A stretch of DNA of 64,000 nucleotides, from positions 1 through 64,000 of the forward strand of contig BPHV01000005.1 in the NCBI GenBank assembly GCA_026003755.1, in the 5' to 3' direction. The stretch is from Candidatus Roseilinea sp. (lineage in GTDB: Bacteria; Chloroflexota; Anaerolineae; J036; Brachytrichaceae). The notes under the pieces were generated by a model. That model saw only the letters and a program-made list of their open reading frames with translations, was not told where the DNA came from and did not search any database. Below, piece after piece: positions 29,761-38,375 of the stretch. The position numbers and the translations under genes are program-made. How positions within the stretch are numbered: position 1 is the stretch's first letter; the number at the start of each line of letters is the position of its first letter.

Positions 29761-31538
29761 AGGTCAGGCGGCAGCTCGATCCGGCTCACCAGCCCCCTTG
29801 GCTCGCCGCCCAGCGCTTGCCCGGGCGGCAGTTGGCTTGGCTTCCACGCGCCCTTCGCGCGGCCGGCGTCGTAGCGCAGCACGTCGTGGCTGCGCGTGCG
29901 CTCGCGCAGCGTCTCGATGCGTTGGTCGCCGAAGAGCGGGTCGGCGTAGCCCAGTTGCGCCCGCACCCGCTCCGACAAGCCCGGGGTGAAGGGCGCGAAC
30001 AACACGGCCAGCGAGTCAATCACCCGCGCCGCAACGTAGAGTTGTGTGCCGGCGCGCACCTTATCGGCCTTGATGGTCTTCCAGGGCGCTTCGAAGTCGA
30101 GGTATTGGTTCGTCGCCGTCGCCAGGTCGAGCACCTCGTTCAGCGCATCGCGCAGCCTGACTGCGTTCAGCTTCTCACCCACGGAATCGAAGCCCGCTTC
30201 CACTTTTGCGATCAACGCCCGATCGGTCTCGGTCAAGTCGCCGGGCGGCGGGATGCGCCCCTCAAAGTTGCGCCAGATTTGCGAGAGCACACGCTGGATC
30301 AGGTTACCCCACTTGGCCAGCAGTTCGCTGTTGTTGCGCTGGGCGAAATCCCTCCAGCTCCAGTCGCTGTCCTTGGTTTCGGGCATGATCAAGGTGAGGT
30401 AGAAACGCAGTGGATCGGCGCCGTACTTCTGCGCGAGCTCGATCGCGTCGAGCGAAACGCCCAGGCTCTTGCTGAACTTCTGCCCGCCCAGGTTGAGGTA
30501 CTGGTTCGCCGGCACGTCGTAGGGCAAGTTGAACTTCCGGTCGTCCGCGCGCGATGCAAGAACATCGTTGGGGCTATCCCACGGCTCGCCCAGCCGCCCC
30601 ATGCCCATCAAGATTGCCGGCCACAGCACCGTGTGAAACAGGATGTTGTCCTTGCCGATGAAGTTGTAGATGCGCGCGCCATCCGGCCGATACCAGAACT
30701 CCTTCCATGCGTCAGGTTGGCCCGAGACCGCTGCCCACTCGACCGTGGCCGACAGGTAGCCCAGCAGCGCCTCGTACCACACGTAGATGCACTTGCCCTC
30801 CGCGCCTTCGATGGGGATGGGAATGCCCCACGTCAGGTCACGCGTAAACGCGCGCGGCTCCATTTCTTCGGCATAGCGCCGGGAAAACTCCAGCACCGCG
30901 GGACGCCAGTAGGGGTCCTTGTCCGACAGGTAAGCCAAAATCGGCGCGCGCAGCGCCGGCAGGTCGAAGAAATAGTGCTCGCTTTCGCGGATCGTCAGCT
31001 TATCGTCCGGCTGCGCGCGGCTGCGCGGATTAATCAGTTGGGTGCCATCGAGCAGGCTGCCGCAGTTGTCGCACTGGTCGCCGCGCGCTTTGTCGTAGCC
31101 GCAAATCGGGCATGTGCCCTCTACCAGGCGGTCGGGGAGAAACTTCCCCTGCGTCTCCGAGTAGAGCTGCTTCTGCGTCGCCTTGAACAGATACCCGTTC
31201 TCCATCAGCCGACGAAACATCTGACGGCCGATGGCGTGGTGGTTCTCCGTGTCGGTGTGCGTGAACAGGTCATACGAGATGCCGAGCAGCCGTTGCGTCT
31301 CCAGGAAGCGCCCGTGAAAGTACTCGAACACCTCGCGAGGCGTTTTGCCCTCCTTTTCGGCGCGCACGACGATGGGCGTGCCGTGCGCATCGCTGCCGCT
31401 GACCATCACCACGCGGTTGCCCTTCAAGCGGTGATAGCGCGCAAAGATGTCGGCAGGCAAATACGCGCCTGCGATGTGGCCCACGTGTAAATCGCCATTG
31501 GCATACGGCCAGGCGACGCAAACGAGAATGTTCTCCAT
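29754..31538 (-). CDS. metG: Methionyl-tRNA synthetase
   Basis: Charges tRNA-Met. 594 residues from MENILVCVAWPYANGDLHVG at 31538. The class I signature is HVGH at 18-21 and the KMSKS loop is KFSKS. Zinc knuckle CPICGYDKARGDQCDNC has four cysteines. The C-terminal anticodon domain is present; the optional dimerisation/OB tail is absent. The frame is open 22 codons further upstream but the homologous start is at 31538. The 275 bp upstream contain a strong hairpin and no evident T-box. Confidence 0.95.
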   Translation of the reverse strand: MENILVCVAWPYANGDLHVGHIAGAYLPADIFARYHRLKGNRVVMVSGSDAHGTPIVVRAEKEGKTPREVFEYFHGRFLETQRLLGISYDLFTHTDTENHHAIGRQMFRRLMENGYLFKATQKQLYSETQGKFLPDRLVEGTCPICGYDKARGDQCDNCGSLLDGTQLINPRSRAQPDDKLTIRESEHYFFDLPALRAPILAYLSDKDPYWRPAVLEFSRRYAEEMEPRAFTRDLTWGIPIPIEGAEGKCIYVWYEALLGYLSATVEWAAVSGQPDAWKEFWYRPDGARIYNFIGKDNILFHTVLWPAILMGMGRLGEPWDSPNDVLASRADDRKFNLPYDVPANQYLNLGGQKFSKSLGVSLDAIELAQKYGADPLRFYLTLIMPETKDSDWSWRDFAQRNNSELLAKWGNLIQRVLSQIWRNFEGRIPPPGDLTETDRALIAKVEAGFDSVGEKLNAVRLRDALNEVLDLATATNQYLDFEAPWKTIKADKVRAGTQLYVAARVIDSLAVLFAPFTPGLSERVRAQLGYADPLFGDQRIETLRERTRSHDVLRYDAGRAKGAWKPSQLPPGQALGGEPRGLVSRIELPPDLQ

Positions 31539-31627
31539 GCTTCGGTAATTCGGTGAAGGGTTGTCCGTCGCAAGCCCGGTGAACCCGGCGCTGGGTCGCC
31601 GCATTCCGGTCGTCGTCTATCGCCCCA

Positions 31628-31664
31628 AACAAGAGCCGCCCGGCGCATGCGCGGGCGGCTTGTT
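31628..31664. other. Strong hairpin in the metG upstream region
   Basis: AACAAGAGCCGCCCG pairs with CGGGCGGCTTGTT around a short GC loop (one two-base bulge). On the minus strand, which is that of metG, it lies about 90 bp before the start codon. No U-run follows on either strand, so it is a poor terminator. It may be part of an untranslated leader. The T-box consensus AGGGTGG is not present. Confidence 0.45.
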
Positions 31665-31813
31665 CCTCAAGCGACAGGCGGTCGGACGTGGTCACCGCGC
31701 CCGCGTGGCGTTACACGTCGGGCATGCGCATCGGGGCGCCGGTGATGTTCAGGATGCCTGCGACCATCCTTAGAGCGCAATCATAGCGCATGACGTGTTA
31801 AAATCAAGCCGAT

Positions 31814-31887
31814 CGAGGTGTGGCGCAGCCTGGTAGCGCACTTGCATGGGGTGCAAGGGGTCCCGAGTTCAAATCTCGGCACCTCGA
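31814..31887 (+). tRNA. tRNA-Pro (anticodon GGG)
   Basis: Full cloverleaf: acceptor CGAGGTG with CACCTCG, D arm GCGC/GCGC, anticodon stem CTTGC/GCAAG with a seven-base loop carrying GGG, and T arm CCGAG-TTCAAAT-CTCGG. Discriminator is A at 31887; CCA is not encoded. Reads the CCC and CCU proline codons. Confidence 0.95.
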
Positions 31888-32019
31888 CTGAGGCCTGTCC
31901 GAAATGACTACACGGCGCAAGCGCACCTCGGCCTATGCCTCATGCGCTGCGCTGTTTCGTTTCAGACAGCCTTACGGAGGGCGAGTGTATTCCTGGAGAA
32001 ACTTCGCCCCGCGATGTGT

Positions 32020-33411
32020 TCATAGCTCAAACGATTCGCCCCGCTTCGGCAGGTGCACATCGCCGATCCCCAGCTCGGTCAATCCTTGGGCCAACGCACG
32101 CATCGGCCCGCTCTCGCCGTGCACCAGGAAGACGCCGCGCAGCCGGCGCGCTTGTGGGCGCACCCAATCGAGTAGCTCGTGGCGATCGGCATGTCCGCTA
32201 AACGCCTCGATGCGCCGCACCTCGGCGCGCACGGCGAACTCCTCGCCCAGGATATTCACGTAGCGCTGGCCGTCCAGGATGCGCCGGCCCAGGGTGTCCT
32301 GCGCTTGAAAGCTGACGAACAGGATCATGTTCTTGGGGTCTGCGATGGTGTGGCGCAGGTGATGCAACACGCGCCCGTGTTCGGCCATGCCGGACGCGCT
32401 GATGATGACAGCCGGCCCGTCCAGGTCATTCAGCGCTTTGGAGTCCTCAACGCGTCGAATGTAGGTCAGCCGATTGAAGCCGAACACGCTGCCGTCGGCG
32501 TCCTCGTGCAACATCCGCTGAGTTTCATCGTCGTAGCACTCCGGGTGGGTTTGAAAGGCTTCCGTGACGTTCACCGCCAGCGGGCTATCTACGAAGACCG
32601 GCACGTCGGGCAACTCGCCGCGATTGACCAGGTCGTTCAGACGATACACGATCTCCTGCGTGCGGCCCACGGCGAAAGCGGGAATCACCACTTTGCCGCC
32701 TCGGGCGACCACATCGCTGATGGCGCGTTGCAAATCCAGCGTCGCCTCGTTGACCGGCGGGTGCAGACGGTCGCCATAGGTGCTCTCCAGGATGAGATAG
32801 TCCGCCTCGGGCATGGGCGACGGATCGCGCAGGATGGGCAATCCGCGCCGACCCAGGTCGCCGCTAAAACAGAGCCGCACGGTGCGCGCGCCTTCGGTCA
32901 GTTCCAGCAGCACCCACGCCGAGCCGAGCATGTGGCCGGCGTCGCCGAACATGGCGCGGGCATGTCGGGCGATCGGGATCGAGCGCGCGTAATCGTAGCC
33001 GGCGAACCGGCGCAGCGATCGCTCGGCGTCGGCCAGGGTGTAGATCGGCGCCAACGGCTGAGGGGATCTGCGATGCCGGTTGAGATAGCCGACGTTTTCT
33101 TCCTGGATCGCGCCGGAGTCGCGCAACATCACTGCGCACAAGTCGCGAGTCGCATGTGTGCAGACGACACGGCCGCGGAAGCCATGCTTGACCAGATTAG
33201 GGATGTTGCCGGCGTGATCAATGTGGGCGTGGGAAAGGAGCACCACATCCACGGCGCGCGCGTCGTATGGCAGTTGTTGATTGACGGCATACGACTCGGC
33301 GCGCCTACCCTGGAAGAGGCCACACTCCAGCAGGATCCTGTCGCTTGCGGCCTCGATGAGATGTTGCGAACCGGTCACGGTTTGGGCAGCGCCCCAGAAG
33401 GTGATTTGCAT
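32020..33411 (-). CDS. Beta-CASP metallo-beta-lactamase-fold RNase (CPSF/YSH1-like)
   Basis: Zinc-dependent endo/exoribonuclease of the RNA-processing type. 463 residues from MQITFWGAAQTVTGSQHLI at 33411. Metal motifs: HAHIDHAG, a His at about 160 region FGDAGHMLGSA, Asp in LCFSGDLGRRG, and the beta-CASP motifs including VFVDSPLAVNVT, ASGMAEHGRVLHHLRH and FSGHADRHELLDW. Family members mature or decay RNA. Divergent from the bifunctional-nuclease gene, 73 bp apart. The open frame reaches 33531 but that part overlaps the divergent gene. Confidence 0.9.
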   Translation of the reverse strand: MQITFWGAAQTVTGSQHLIEAASDRILLECGLFQGRRAESYAVNQQLPYDARAVDVVLLSHAHIDHAGNIPNLVKHGFRGRVVCTHATRDLCAVMLRDSGAIQEENVGYLNRHRRSPQPLAPIYTLADAERSLRRFAGYDYARSIPIARHARAMFGDAGHMLGSAWVLLELTEGARTVRLCFSGDLGRRGLPILRDPSPMPEADYLILESTYGDRLHPPVNEATLDLQRAISDVVARGGKVVIPAFAVGRTQEIVYRLNDLVNRGELPDVPVFVDSPLAVNVTEAFQTHPECYDDETQRMLHEDADGSVFGFNRLTYIRRVEDSKALNDLDGPAVIISASGMAEHGRVLHHLRHTIADPKNMILFVSFQAQDTLGRRILDGQRYVNILGEEFAVRAEVRRIEAFSGHADRHELLDWVRPQARRLRGVFLVHGESGPMRALAQGLTELGIGDVHLPKRGESFEL

Positions 33412-33445
33412 GGCATCCGAATGTGGTCTAGCGCACTTGCGTGAG

Positions 33446-33451
33446 TATAAT
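33446..33451 (+). promoter_or_regulatory. -10 element of the bifunctional-nuclease genes
   Basis: TATAAT in AGTATAATTTT, 33 bp before the start codon at 33485, with a GGAGG ribosome site between. No consensus -35 at the right distance. Confidence 0.45.
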
Positions 33452-33484
33452 TTTGTGCCACAGATAAGCGGAGGCTGCTCGCGC

Positions 33485-33985
33485 ATGATCGAGATGAAGA
33501 TCGAAAGCATTCGTATTAGCCTGATGAGCACGAATCAGCAGGTGGTGATCCTGAAAGAGTTGGATGGCGAGCGCCGCCTGCCCATCTTCATCGGCAAGCC
33601 GGAAGGAGACGCGATCGCGTTTCACCTCAACGGAGTCAGCGTCCCGCGCCCCCTCACCCACGATTTGGCAGCCAACATCTTCAACAAGCTCGACGCGCGA
33701 CTCAGCCATGTGCTCATCAATGACCTGCGCCATCAACACTTCTACGCGTCTATCATCGTGTACGCGGGGGACGATGAGCAAGAAATCGTGCTAGACGCGC
33801 GCCCGAGCGACGCGATCGCCATCGCCGTGCGCCTGGAGTGTCCCATCTTCGTTGCGGAGCACGTCCTGGACGAAGCCGGCGTCGAACCGCTGGAAGCATC
33901 CGAGACGACCAACAAAGACGACCTGGGCGCGTTCGGCGATTTCATCAGCTCACTCGATCTGAGTGACCTGGATAAGGATAAATGA
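33485..33985 (+). CDS. Bifunctional nuclease family protein, copy 1
   Basis: A 166-residue DUF151/BFN-domain protein. Domain at about 1-135: IRISLMSTNQQVVILKELDG, LPIFIGKPEGDAIAFHLNG, PRPLTHDL, DARPSDAIAIAVRLECPIFV. An acidic C-terminal tail (DLGAFGDFISSLDLSDLD) follows. Plant and Thermotoga homologues have been reported as combined RNase/DNase enzymes. Next to it is a paralogue of the same layout, and upstream a divergent beta-CASP RNase, so this is a nucleic-acid-processing cluster. Confidence 0.88.
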   Translation: MIEMKIESIRISLMSTNQQVVILKELDGERRLPIFIGKPEGDAIAFHLNGVSVPRPLTHDLAANIFNKLDARLSHVLINDLRHQHFYASIIVYAGDDEQEIVLDARPSDAIAIAVRLECPIFVAEHVLDEAGVEPLEASETTNKDDLGAFGDFISSLDLSDLDKDK

Positions 33986-34088
33986 CCGTCCGCGCGACTT
34001 GGCCCACTGATGAAGGCCGTTGAGGGCAAAATCGCCGCAACGCGCGGTTGTGACTTGGCAGGAGTAGATACGAGGAGGCACATACCCC

Positions 34089-34580
34089 ATGGTGGAAGTG
34101 AAGGTGGATGCAGTGCGGGTCAACCTGATGGGTTCGCACCGGGTGGTCATCCTGAAAGATTTGGAATCTGAGCGCTTTCTGCCGATCTGGATCGGGCAGC
34201 CCGAAGCTGAGGCGATCACCATTCACCTCACGAACACACAGGTCGCTCGTCCGCTGACGCATGATCTGATCGTAAACGCCATTCGCGCGCTTGGCGCGAC
34301 GGTGCGCTACGTCGTCGTCAACGATCTACGCGAAGAGACGTTCTACGCTCGGCTGGTCTTGCGGACGCGCGACGGCAAGGACTTGAGTATTGATTCGCGC
34401 CCCAGCGACGCGATCGCTATCGCCGTGCGCGTCGGTTGTTCGATCTACGTGGATGACGACATCATGGCGCAACACGGCCAAGAGCCAGAAGAAGAGGCCG
34501 GCCAAGAATCGGAAGAAGACCTGGGCGCCTTCAAGGACTTCCTCGGCACGCTCGACCTGGACGATCTGGACAAGAAATAG
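34089..34580 (+). CDS. Bifunctional nuclease family protein, copy 2
   Basis: A 163-residue paralogue of the preceding gene with the same domain (DAVRVNLMGSHRVVILKDLE, LPIWIGQPEAEAITIHL, RPLTHDLIVNAI, DSRPSDAIAIAVRVGCSIYV) and the same acidic tail (EEDLGAFKDFLGTLDLDDLD). The start has a GAGGAG ribosome site about 10 bases upstream. The two copies differ at roughly half of positions, so the duplication is old. A clear terminator follows 23 bp after the stop. Confidence 0.88.
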   Translation: MVEVKVDAVRVNLMGSHRVVILKDLESERFLPIWIGQPEAEAITIHLTNTQVARPLTHDLIVNAIRALGATVRYVVVNDLREETFYARLVLRTRDGKDLSIDSRPSDAIAIAVRVGCSIYVDDDIMAQHGQEPEEEAGQESEEDLGAFKDFLGTLDLDDLDKK

Positions 34581-34602
34581 TCCCCGAACGCGGTCGGGGT
34601 TG

Positions 34603-34649
34603 AGCCACGCGTGTTCACTCGCGCCAGATGAACACCTGCGTGGCTTTTT
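34603..34649 (+). terminator. Rho-independent terminator after the nuclease pair
   Basis: AGCCACGCGTGTTCA (34603-34617) pairs with TGAACACCTGCGTGGCT (34629-34645) apart from a two-base bulge, loop of 11, followed by TTTTTA. A textbook terminator. It covers the ATG at 34628 that would otherwise open the next gene, so that gene must start further downstream. Confidence 0.9.
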
Positions 34650-34681
34650 ATTCGTCTCTTTTCACCGCGGTCGCCATCCGC

Positions 34682-36160
34682 ATGGAATTCATCATCGCGT
34701 TGCATGCGCTGTGCCTCATCCTGCTCTCCGCGTATGCCTTTCACCAGGGCATCTTGCTGGCGCTGTATCTGTGCAGGCCGGCGCGCTGCCCCCTGCCAGC
34801 GCTGCGCCGCCAAACCTGCCGCTGTGCGCCGACCGTCACCATCCAGATCCCTCTATTCAACGAGCGCTACGTAGCCGAGCGGATCATCGCTGCGGCTGCA
34901 GCACAGGACTACCCCGCCGACAAGCTCCACATCCAGGTGCTGGATGACTCGACGGATGACACAACGGAGATCGCGCGCCGCGCTATAGCGCGCGCGCGGC
35001 GACGCGGCATTCGCATCGAGCTGCTGCACCGCGTCCACCGCACAGGCTATAAAGCCGGCGCACTCGCCGCCGGCCTGGCCTGCGCCCCCGGCGACCTGAT
35101 CGCCATCTTCGACGCCGACTTCTTGCCAGCGCCAGACTTTCTGCGCCGGCTGATCTGCGAACGACGCGTCTTCGATGACCCGCGCGTCGGCTTCGTGCAA
35201 ACGCGCTGGGATTACCTCAACCGCGACGCGAGTGTGCTCACGCGGGCGCAAGCGATGACGCTGGATGTGCACTTCATCATCGAACAAGCGGTGCGCAGCC
35301 GCCACGGCCTGCTTATGAACTTCAACGGCTCCGGCGGCATCTGGCGCCGCGCGTGCATCGAGGACGCCGGCGGCTGGCAACACGATACGCTGACGGAGGA
35401 CCTCGACCTGAGCTATCGCGCAGCGTTGCGCGGCTGGCGCGGCGTCTATCTGGCCGACGAGTCGGCGCCCGGCGAACTGCCCAACGACGTGCTGGCCTAC
35501 AAACGCCAACAGGCGCGCTGGGCGCGCGGCACGTTACAGACCGTGCGCAAGCTGCTGCCCACCCTCGTCGCCTCTTCGCTGCCGTGGCAGTGCAAACTCG
35601 CCGCCTGGATGCATCTGACCGGATATTTCGTTCACCCGCTCATCTTCCTGACGAGCCTAACTACGCCTTTGCTGGTGTGGCACGCCCTGCTCGGCATACA
35701 CCGCGGCGCATCCGCCGGCTTGCCCGTCTGGGTGAACGCAATCAGCTTGCTGAGCCTCGCGCCGATCGCCTCGATGTTCGCTGCGCACGCCGCGCGTGGG
35801 CGCCCGACGTTTCAATTCCTGCGCGACCTGCCGGCCTCCCTCATGCTCGGCATCGGCGTCTCCTTCTCCAACACCGTCGCCATGCTCAAGGCGCTCTGCG
35901 AAAGGCACACCGGCGATTTTGCACGGACACCAAAGCTGCGCTGGGGCACGCCTCACGCTGCGCCCAAGGCCTACCTGATCCGGCCGGACTGGACGATGTG
36001 GGTCGAGCTGGGGTTGGCGCTATATGTCGGCGGCGTCGTGATCTCCATCCTGGCGCTGGGTTACTGGTTGTCGGCCGCGCCGATGCTGATCTACCTGTTG
36101 GGCTTCGGCGGCGTGTGGCTCAACCAGATGGTGAATGTGCTGCGCGGCGCGGGACACTAG
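34682..36160 (+). CDS. Processive-type family 2 glycosyltransferase (cellulose-synthase-like)
   Basis: Membrane glycosyltransferase of 492 residues from MEFIIALHALCL at 34682; an in-frame ATG at 34628 lies inside the terminator and is rejected. One N-terminal helix, then the GT-A domain with VTIQIPLFNERYVAERII, DDSTDDT, DAD in AIFDADFLPAP, TED in DTLTEDLDLSYRA, and QQARW (the QxxRW motif of processive enzymes), then four or more C-terminal helices. This set is found in glucomannan, cellulose and glucosylceramide-type synthases. Product unknown. Confidence 0.85.
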   Translation: MEFIIALHALCLILLSAYAFHQGILLALYLCRPARCPLPALRRQTCRCAPTVTIQIPLFNERYVAERIIAAAAAQDYPADKLHIQVLDDSTDDTTEIARRAIARARRRGIRIELLHRVHRTGYKAGALAAGLACAPGDLIAIFDADFLPAPDFLRRLICERRVFDDPRVGFVQTRWDYLNRDASVLTRAQAMTLDVHFIIEQAVRSRHGLLMNFNGSGGIWRRACIEDAGGWQHDTLTEDLDLSYRAALRGWRGVYLADESAPGELPNDVLAYKRQQARWARGTLQTVRKLLPTLVASSLPWQCKLAAWMHLTGYFVHPLIFLTSLTTPLLVWHALLGIHRGASAGLPVWVNAISLLSLAPIASMFAAHAARGRPTFQFLRDLPASLMLGIGVSFSNTVAMLKALCERHTGDFARTPKLRWGTPHAAPKAYLIRPDWTMWVELGLALYVGGVVISILALGYWLSAAPMLIYLLGFGGVWLNQMVNVLRGAGH

Positions 36161-36419
36161 CGCATCTCGCGAACCCCTGCACTGATCCCCCCTGCGCCGG
36201 GCCGGGAATACCGCCATTGGTTTCGACCGATGCCAAAATCCCCGGTGAACCTACGAAGCCCACCCGAGTTTGCCAATCCGCAGCGATCGTGCTAAAACGG
36301 CAATCCATGCTCAATGAGGCAACAGTCGGTTGCATTCGAGAATCCGTCCACGCTCCCGCAGCTAGGTTGCCGATGAATTCCCAGCATATCCAGCACGCGA
36401 TCCAGGAGGATAAACTGAT

Positions 36420-38243
36420 ATGACACAGAACAAAATCACTCGAAGGCAACTCTTGCGCCTGTCGGCCCTCGCCGGCACCGGCGCAGTGATTGCCGCATGC
36501 GCACCCGCCGCGCCTGCCGCACCGGCGGCTGAACAACCCGCGCAGCCCGCTGCCGGGGCTGCAACTGCGCCCGCAGCCGCAGCGCAAATTCCGGAAGTGC
36601 CCCGCAACCGCACTGTCATCATGGGCTGGACCGCCAGCGACTTCGACAACATCGGCGTGACCAGCCCGTTCGCGGCCGGCCACAACCACCAGAACTTCAA
36701 CTCGTCGCTATGGGATCCGCTGTACTACTGGGCGGCCTTCTCGGACACGGTGTATCCATGGCTGGCGGCGGGCGACCCGGAGTACAACGCCGACTACACC
36801 GAGGTGACGATCAAGCTGCGCGACGGCATCGAGTGGAGCGATGGCACCCCGATCACCTCGAAGGACGTGGTCTTCACCGTCAACACCTGGCGCGATAACG
36901 ACAAGCTGGACTACCACAGCCGCGTCGCGCCCTACGTGAAGGAAGCCGTCGCCGTTGACGACAAGACGGTCAAGATCATCTTCAAGCAGCCTTCGCCCCG
37001 CTTCGTGTTCGACGTGCTCACGGTGCACTTCGACACCGGCCGCCCGATTGTGCCGGCGCACGTGCTGGAGAAGGAAGCGGACGTCACCGCCTTCCCCGGC
37101 GGCCTGGACATGCCGCACTCCGGCCCCTACAAGCTGGTGTCGTGGACCAACAACCAGAAGATCTTCGACCTGCGCGAGGATTGGTGGGCGATCAAGACCG
37201 GCTTCCAGCCCGTGCCGGAAGTCAAGCGCGTGATCATGCAGCGCATCGGCGACGATATGGGCGTCGTCGCCCAGCGCGTGGTGAATAACGAACTCGACAC
37301 GGCGCTGGACTTCCGCAACGACATCATCGCCAACATCCTGAAGCAGAACCCGAAGGTGACCACCCACACCGGCGATAAGGAGCCGCACGGTTATCTCGAC
37401 TGGTGGCCGAATTCGCTGTGGATGAACCACGAGATCGAGCCGTTCAGCGACGTGCGCGTGCGCCGCGCCATCAACCGCGCGATCAACCGCGACCAGATTG
37501 ACGAGGTGGTGTATGGCGGCGCGAAAGTGAGCACCATCTACCCCTTCCCGCTCTATCCACCGCTGCAAAAGTTCGCCGATTCGCCCGGCGTCCAGGCGAT
37601 CATCGAGAAATACCAACCGCGCAAGTTCGATCTCGAAGAATCCGCCAAGCTGATGGAGGAAGCCGGCTACAAGAAGAACGCCGACGGCCTTTGGGAGAAG
37701 GATGGCAAGACCGTGCCTGCGCAGATCAGCGGCTTTCCCGGCATCCACTCGGACATCGTGCCGGTCTTGGCCGAGATGCTGCGTCAGGCAGGCTTCGACA
37801 CCGGCGAAGGCCCGGACTTCTCGCCGGAAGCTTACAACAACATGGCGGAAGGCCGACCCGGCCTGTACATGTTCGGCCACGGCGCCAGCCTGCGCGATCC
37901 CTTCGCCGTGTTCGAGCTGTTCAACACCAAGCCGACGGGCAACACCGCCGGCAGCAACAACTTCTCGCGCTACAACAACCCCGAGTTCGAGAAGCTGGTG
38001 CTGGAGATGGCGAAGTATCCCGCCGGCGATCCGAGGTTCGACGAGCTGGCGCTCCAGGCGATGGAGTTCTACTACAAGGACGTCATTGACGTGCCGATCA
38101 TCCAGTGGCTGCACCGCATCGCCTACAACCAGACCTACTGGGTGAACTGGCCGACCGAGACGAACGTGGGAGAAGGCTACAACGGCGCGTTCTGGCACTG
38201 GACCGGCCCGCGCGTCATCGCCGCGTTGAAGCCGGCCGGCTAA
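36420..38243 (+). CDS. Peptide-type ABC transporter substrate-binding lipoprotein
   Basis: Family 5 extracellular binding protein of 607 residues. The N-terminus carries TRRQLLRLSA, a twin-arginine export motif, followed by a lipobox with cysteine at about 27 (GAVIAAC) and a long Ala/Pro linker. Typical family 5 segments: LRDGIEWSDGTPITSKDVVF, FDLREDWWAIKTGF and DVRVRRAINRAINRDQI. AGGAGGATA gives a good ribosome site. First gene of a complete transporter operon; ligand could be oligopeptide or oligosaccharide. The 259 bp before it contain no gene. Confidence 0.92.
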   Translation: MTQNKITRRQLLRLSALAGTGAVIAACAPAAPAAPAAEQPAQPAAGAATAPAAAAQIPEVPRNRTVIMGWTASDFDNIGVTSPFAAGHNHQNFNSSLWDPLYYWAAFSDTVYPWLAAGDPEYNADYTEVTIKLRDGIEWSDGTPITSKDVVFTVNTWRDNDKLDYHSRVAPYVKEAVAVDDKTVKIIFKQPSPRFVFDVLTVHFDTGRPIVPAHVLEKEADVTAFPGGLDMPHSGPYKLVSWTNNQKIFDLREDWWAIKTGFQPVPEVKRVIMQRIGDDMGVVAQRVVNNELDTALDFRNDIIANILKQNPKVTTHTGDKEPHGYLDWWPNSLWMNHEIEPFSDVRVRRAINRAINRDQIDEVVYGGAKVSTIYPFPLYPPLQKFADSPGVQAIIEKYQPRKFDLEESAKLMEEAGYKKNADGLWEKDGKTVPAQISGFPGIHSDIVPVLAEMLRQAGFDTGEGPDFSPEAYNNMAEGRPGLYMFGHGASLRDPFAVFELFNTKPTGNTAGSNNFSRYNNPEFEKLVLEMAKYPAGDPRFDELALQAMEFYYKDVIDVPIIQWLHRIAYNQTYWVNWPTETNVGEGYNGAFWHWTGPRVIAALKPAG

Positions 38244-38279
38244 ACCCGAAGCGTGCTCTCAGCGCTTGCGCGCAGTTCG

Positions 38280-38310
38280 CCCTGGCCTTCCTCTTTCGGG
38301 GAGGCCAGGG
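38280..38310 (+). other. Intercistronic hairpin after the binding-protein gene
   Basis: CCCTGGCCTTCC pairs with GGAGGCCAGGG around an eight-base loop, 36 bp after the stop. It is not followed by a strong U-run. Such hairpins between a binding-protein gene and its permease genes usually stabilise the upstream message or partly terminate, giving more binding protein than permease. Confidence 0.55.
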
Positions 38311-38375
38311 CTTCATTCCCTTCGTGATAGCTCACGTTCGGCTATGATTGCTCTTGCGGCGATTCGAGCAATCCG

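Noticed and set aside
29757-31490. Long plus-strand frame of 577 codons opposite metG
   Set aside because: Complementary to the conserved MetG frame; composition is His/Arg/Val-rich as expected for a shadow in GC-rich DNA.
31628-31664. T-box riboswitch before metG
   Set aside because: No AGGGTGG-type T-box, no specifier loop and no terminator U-run.
34628-34681. Start of the large glycosyltransferase at the ATG 34628
   Set aside because: The codon lies within the stem-loop of a strong terminator; the ATG at 34682 directly precedes the first membrane helix.
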